A stretch of 64,000 bases of DNA from Mycteria americana. Its lineage: Eukaryota; Chordata; Aves; Ciconiiformes; Ciconiidae. A program made the position numbers and the translations under genes. Shown piece after piece: positions 62,801 through 64,000 of this stretch (positions are counted from its first letter, which is position 1; every line of letters begins with the position of its first letter). The DNA lies in assembly GCF_035582795.1 (NCBI RefSeq), contig NC_134368.1, forward strand, positions 2,727,501 to 2,791,500. The letters run 5' to 3'. The notes under the pieces were generated by a model that was not told where the DNA came from, did not search any database, and was given only the letters and a program-made list of their open reading frames with translations.

Positions 62801-63702
62801 CGGCAGGCTCCTGACATGAGCGCAGATTCTTAAGCAAAACCGAGTGTCTCCCACAGGGATGAGTCTTGCAATGCAGCGGGCATCTGCTTTTCATAACTCT
62901 CACGTGCATCAGCTACGGGTGAGACTGAGCTGAGATCTTTGCTTACCCATGTCCGAGTTAGAGGAAGAAGATAATTCGTGATGTAAGGACCATCTGCAAA
63001 ATTTAGATCAGGGTCCAATTTGAACTGGAGAGTGTTTAGAGCTCAGAGCAGGTGCCTATTCCCTCTGAGAGCAAAGCAAGAGTTAGAAACACAACTGGGA
63101 CTGCAAAAAGGCAGGGAAATGGTTCAGCGAATAGGAAGAGCCACTATTGTCCAAAGCTTAAAGGCTACAAATGTTTGACCTCTTCAGAACACAGCCCTTT
63201 GTCAGATAAGACAACAACAATGCTATGGTTTAATGGGAAGATCCCAAGGGGAAGATGTTTAACAAACTTCTGGCCTAATGCAAAGTATTAAGGGCACCAG
63301 GCTTGTCTAGTTAAGCGGCGTGAAAACTGAGGGTATAAGATACGTGTCTTCAAGGTTTCTGCAAAGAGCAGGGAAATGAAAGTGTCAGCATGAAAATATC
63401 TCTGTACATTGCAACCACACGTTTGAGGGCAACACAGACATGATCCAAGTGATGTTCCAGGGGTGAATATTGGCAGGGGTTAAGCTCCTTCAGCCTTGAC
63501 TCCTGCCATTGGTCATCTGCTCTCATCCCCACTGTATGGACCATCGTTTCCATTCGTCCCTCATGGTCTCCAACCCTCCTTCTCATCCTGCAGGTCTGCA
63601 ACAGCAACAAGAACTGCCACTGCGATGCCGGCTGGGCTCCCCCTTACTGCGAGAAGCCGGGCTTGGGTGGCAGTGTGGACAGTGGCCCTGTGCAGCGCGA
63701 CA
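38357..63702 (+). CDS. ADAM33: ADAM33 (ADAM metallopeptidase domain 33; ADAM13/33 branch), 18 exons, partial at 3' end
   Basis: A membrane-anchored zinc metalloprotease-disintegrin. The 18 exons give 2125 coding bases, 708 residues, with all phases consistent. Order: signal peptide (hydrophobic core about 22-32), prodomain with cysteine switch GTCGH (Cys186), furin site RAKR (209-212), metalloprotease with [12 protein letters not shown] (354-365) and Met-turn Met382, disintegrin domain from about 427 with [14 protein letters not shown] (484-497), cysteine-rich region, and an EGF-like domain (about 664-691). All three zinc-binding histidines and the catalytic glutamate are present, so the enzyme should be active. 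GLEVWTERD and [12 protein letters not shown] match ADAM33 better than ADAM12 or ADAM19, as do PDGQPV-like and APNHT segments. Transmembrane and cytoplasmic exons must lie beyond 64000. N-glycosylation sequons are at Asn119, Asn155 and in NATLW, NCTL and NASLF. Confidence 0.92.
38484..41404. other. ADAM33 intron 1
   Basis: A 2.9-kb intron, GC-rich at its 5' end as part of the CpG island. It holds a poly-A tract at 40881-40899 and no recognised exon or repeat. Confidence 0.6.
41405..41487 (+). CDS. ADAM33: ADAM33 exon 2: prodomain
   Basis: An 83-base exon after ccttcccag, before gtaagg. It encodes [20 protein letters not shown], matching the human VTPHWVLDG...RTVSL segment. It completes the split glycine codon from exon 1. 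Confidence 0.9.
43905..44161 (+). mobile_element. CR1 retrotransposon 3' end, well preserved
   Basis: A clear avian CR1 3' terminus: gaggcactggaccaggttgc, ccatccctggaagggttcaa, gcagggggttggactggatg and the terminal gattctgtgattctata repeat. It is 5'-truncated like most CR1 copies and lies in ADAM33 intron 2 in sense orientation. It is the least diverged of the CR1 copies here, so probably the youngest. Confidence 0.9.
45590..45815 (+). repeat. Minisatellite, 18-bp unit (gatgctggagcccaggat type)
   Basis: About twelve copies of an 18-base unit, varying between ggagcccag, ggagcttgg and ggagcctgg. A 54-base higher-order unit (three subunits) is repeated in the centre. Because 18 is a multiple of three, several frames stay open on both strands; this is not coding evidence. 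It lies in ADAM33 intron 2. Confidence 0.92.
46391..46440 (+). repeat. GGA trinucleotide microsatellite
   Basis: About 15 GGA units with one GAA interruption. A purine-only strand of this kind can form triplex or G-rich structures. Intronic in ADAM33. Confidence 0.93.
48786..48862 (+). CDS. ADAM33: ADAM33 exon 3: prodomain
   Basis: A 77-base exon after cctccgtag, before gtaagt. It encodes [18 protein letters not shown], the conserved prodomain strand found in all ADAMs (human ALEAEGQELLLELEKN). Exit phase is 2. A 7.3-kb intron precedes it. Confidence 0.9.
48863..52509. other. ADAM33 intron 3 with minisatellite
   Basis: A 3.6-kb intron, mostly GC-rich unique sequence, containing the 19-bp minisatellite at about 50115-50610. 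No exon is recognised. Confidence 0.6.
50115..50610 (+). repeat. Minisatellite, 19-bp unit (tggcacccaggaccatcca type)
   Basis: About 25 degenerate copies of a 19-base unit of the type tggcacccaggaccatccg. Three units equal 57 bases or 19 codons, which produces periodic open frames such as WHPR...APRT on + and CHGWSW on minus. It lies in ADAM33 intron 3. Confidence 0.92.
52510..52585 (+). CDS. ADAM33: ADAM33 exon 4: prodomain
   Basis: A 76-base exon after tctccgcag, before gtgggt. It encodes [16 protein letters not shown] and APNHT, nearly the same as human ADAM33 APGYIETHYGPDGQPV. It carries the Asn119 sequon. Confidence 0.93.
53071..53147 (+). CDS. ADAM33: ADAM33 exon 5: prodomain
   Basis: A 77-base exon after tctcccag, before gtacgg. 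It encodes [20 protein letters not shown] then TCSGIR, the conserved CYYxGxVxG motif of ADAM prodomains. Confidence 0.93.
53705..53891 (+). CDS. ADAM33: ADAM33 exon 6: end of prodomain with cysteine switch
   Basis: A 187-base exon after ttgccag, before gtaaat. It encodes [16 protein letters not shown] and GGTCGHGDD; Cys186 is the expected inhibitory ligand of the zinc. It ends HQR, the first arginine of the furin site. Confidence 0.9.
54303..54368 (+). CDS. ADAM33: ADAM33 exon 7: furin site and start of metalloprotease
   Basis: A 66-base exon after gtcttgcag, before gtgagt. It begins AKRD, completing R-A-K-R, then [14 protein letters not shown], the first strand of the reprolysin catalytic domain. 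Confidence 0.93.
54482..54553 (+). CDS. ADAM33: ADAM33 exon 8: metalloprotease
   Basis: A 72-base exon after tctctgcag, before gtaaca. It encodes [18 protein letters not shown] then ANYVDK, the first catalytic-domain helix; human has RHRNLNHTKQRLLEVANYVD. Confidence 0.94.
55044..55210 (+). CDS. ADAM33: ADAM33 exon 9: metalloprotease
   Basis: A 167-base exon after ccctgcag, before gtgagc. It encodes [20 protein letters not shown], then [14 protein letters not shown] and HDNAQLLT. The NATLW-FLQW combination is the best diagnostic of ADAM33. Confidence 0.95.
55324..55408 (+). CDS. ADAM33: ADAM33 exon 10: metalloprotease
   Basis: An 85-base exon after cgggcag, before gtaaga. It encodes [20 protein letters not shown] then VSM, the conserved stretch before the active-site helix. 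Confidence 0.95.
56122..56264 (+). CDS. ADAM33: ADAM33 exon 11: zinc-binding active site
   Basis: A 143-base exon after ctatgcag, before gtaagt. It carries [17 protein letters not shown], the full HExxHxxGxxHD zinc site (His354, Glu355, His358, His364), and the Met-turn CVMAAATG. Confidence 0.97.
56265..58533. other. ADAM33 intron 11
   Basis: A 2.3-kb intron splitting the active-site exon from the disintegrin start. Its middle (about 56800-58050) is noticeably richer in A and T than its flanks. No exon or clear transposon is recognised. Confidence 0.55.
58534..58711 (+). CDS. ADAM33: ADAM33 exon 12: end of protease, start of disintegrin domain
   Basis: A 178-base exon after ctgcgcag. It encodes [19 protein letters not shown] and [19 protein letters not shown]. 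Two donors are possible (gtagag at 58706 and gtacgg at 58712). The second keeps the frame and gives CDCGEVEECTNPCC, so it is chosen. Confidence 0.93.
59080..59169 (+). CDS. ADAM33: ADAM33 exon 13: disintegrin domain
   Basis: A 90-base exon after cccacgcag, before gtaagc. It encodes [20 protein letters not shown] then [10 protein letters not shown], with the full family cysteine pattern and a sequon at NCT. Confidence 0.95.
59530..59725 (+). CDS. ADAM33: ADAM33 exon 14: disintegrin loop and cysteine-rich start
   Basis: A 196-base exon after tgcggcag, before gtgagt. It encodes the disintegrin loop [14 protein letters not shown] (residues 484-497), [20 protein letters not shown] and [10 protein letters not shown]. 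Confidence 0.95.
59726..60886. other. ADAM33 intron 14 with degenerate minisatellite
   Basis: A 1.2-kb intron dominated by the degenerate tandem repeat at about 59995-60480. No exon is seen. Confidence 0.6.
59995..60480 (+). repeat. Degenerate minisatellite, about 20-bp unit (ctgcatatggcccccacg type)
   Basis: Many variant copies of gctgcatatggcccccac with unit length drifting around 20 bases. CATATG occurs repeatedly. It lies in ADAM33 intron 14 and is more diverged than the other two minisatellites. Confidence 0.85.
60887..60995 (+). CDS. ADAM33: ADAM33 exon 15: cysteine-rich domain
   Basis: A 109-base exon after ccctgcag, before gtgggt. It encodes [20 protein letters not shown] then [13 protein letters not shown], the conserved VNxxGxxxGNCG motif of ADAM cysteine-rich domains. 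Confidence 0.94.
61335..61425 (-). mobile_element. Possible short old CR1-like fragment, antisense
   Basis: ccatgatttatccaagtcct and cacaacctcccatggccata resemble a widespread antisense CR1-type segment. It is short and diverged, in ADAM33 intron 15. Confidence 0.3.
61536..61740 (+). CDS. ADAM33: ADAM33 exon 16: cysteine-rich domain
   Basis: A 205-base exon after gctcctag, before gtgagt. It encodes [32 protein letters not shown] and [14 protein letters not shown]. An acidic insert, [10 protein letters not shown], sits at a position that varies among paralogues. Confidence 0.93.
61741..63593. other. ADAM33 introns 16 and 17
   Basis: Two introns of about 0.96 and 0.82 kb around exon 17 (62701-62778). 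No coding segment besides exon 17, no transposon and no tandem repeat is seen. Remaining ADAM33 introns between 52586 and 61535 are short (under about 0.75 kb) and equally plain. Confidence 0.5.
62701..62778 (+). CDS. ADAM33: ADAM33 exon 17: cysteine-rich / EGF junction
   Basis: A 78-base exon after gtctctcag, before gtgagt. It encodes [18 protein letters not shown] and VSRCHGHG, the start of the EGF-like module. Confidence 0.94.
63594..63702 (+). CDS. ADAM33: ADAM33 exon 18: EGF-like domain, last exon in window
   Basis: A 109-base exon after atcctgcag, before gtgagt. It encodes [19 protein letters not shown] then [17 protein letters not shown], the EGF-like end and juxtamembrane linker (human GFGGSMDSGPVQ). 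Exit phase is 1; the membrane-spanning exon lies outside the window. Confidence 0.94.
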
Positions 63703-64000
63703 GTGAGTCACGACTTCTCGTCCGGTGCCTTGTGATGCTGGTGGGGCTGGATCGATGCCACGAGAGGGGGAAATGGGGCGATAAAACTGCTGACAGCTCT
63801 GCTCCCACATATGCTGGGTTGGGTCCGTTCAGGCAGACTCACAGCCTGTGCCCAGCCCTGGTTGCTTGGTGGCCACCCATTTTTATCAGAGGCCACCAGA
63901 TGGTACTGCTCCCTTTTTGGAGGTGTGATCAGCAATGGTGTCTCTAGCCTGGGTGTCCGGGAATGGGCAGATGCGACCGACGTTTGCATCAAGTGAACCC

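Noticed and set aside
54303..63702. Assignment of the metalloprotease gene to ADAM12 or ADAM19
   Set aside because: Several segments ([32 protein letters not shown]) fit ADAM33 better than either paralogue as I remember them.

Overview
The window is vertebrate genomic DNA, most likely from a bird. Genes are split into many exons with GT-AG introns. The dispersed repeats include CR1 retrotransposon 3' ends with the ATTCTGTG-type tail typical of birds, and I see no Alu, B1 or LINE-1-like sequence. The two genes I can name both lie on the + strand: the 3' part of ALMS1 on the left and most of ADAM33 on the right.

Region 1 (1-30.9 kb) is AT-rich and holds the last eleven exons I can recognise of ALMS1, the Alstrom syndrome centrosome/basal-body protein. 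They span 3913-30462, and the 5' exons lie before the window. Spliced, they give one open frame of 1420 codons plus a stop, with every splice phase consistent. It ends in the conserved ALMS motif and the GRKVPWN carboxyl terminus. The introns hold worn CR1 pieces, poly-T tracts and one older dispersed repeat.

Region 2 (30.9-38.3 kb) is intergenic. No known gene is recognised. It holds a minus-strand open frame at 31241-31592 that looks like a terminal exon, has its own polyadenylation signal (30960-30965) and converges on ALMS1. It also holds an isolated exon-like segment on the + strand (34862-34929) and a stretch at 35.8-36.9 kb with long open frames on both strands. Base composition changes here from AT-rich to GC-rich, ending in a CpG island at about 37.9-38.8 kb.

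Region 3 (38.3-64 kb) is GC-rich and holds 18 exons of ADAM33 (the ADAM13/33 branch of the ADAM12/19/33 group), 38357-63702. They encode a signal peptide, a prodomain with cysteine switch, a furin site, an active-type zinc metalloprotease, and disintegrin, cysteine-rich and EGF-like domains. The membrane-spanning and cytoplasmic exons lie beyond the right edge. The introns hold three minisatellites (18-bp, 19-bp and about 20-bp units), a GGA microsatellite and a well-preserved CR1 3' end.

The two genes do not form a pathway: ALMS1 acts at centrioles and cilia, ADAM33 at the cell surface. What is notable is their adjacency, since in human they are on different chromosomes (2p13 and 20p13), and the unexplained coding-like material between them. 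I found no tRNA, rRNA or CRISPR signal.
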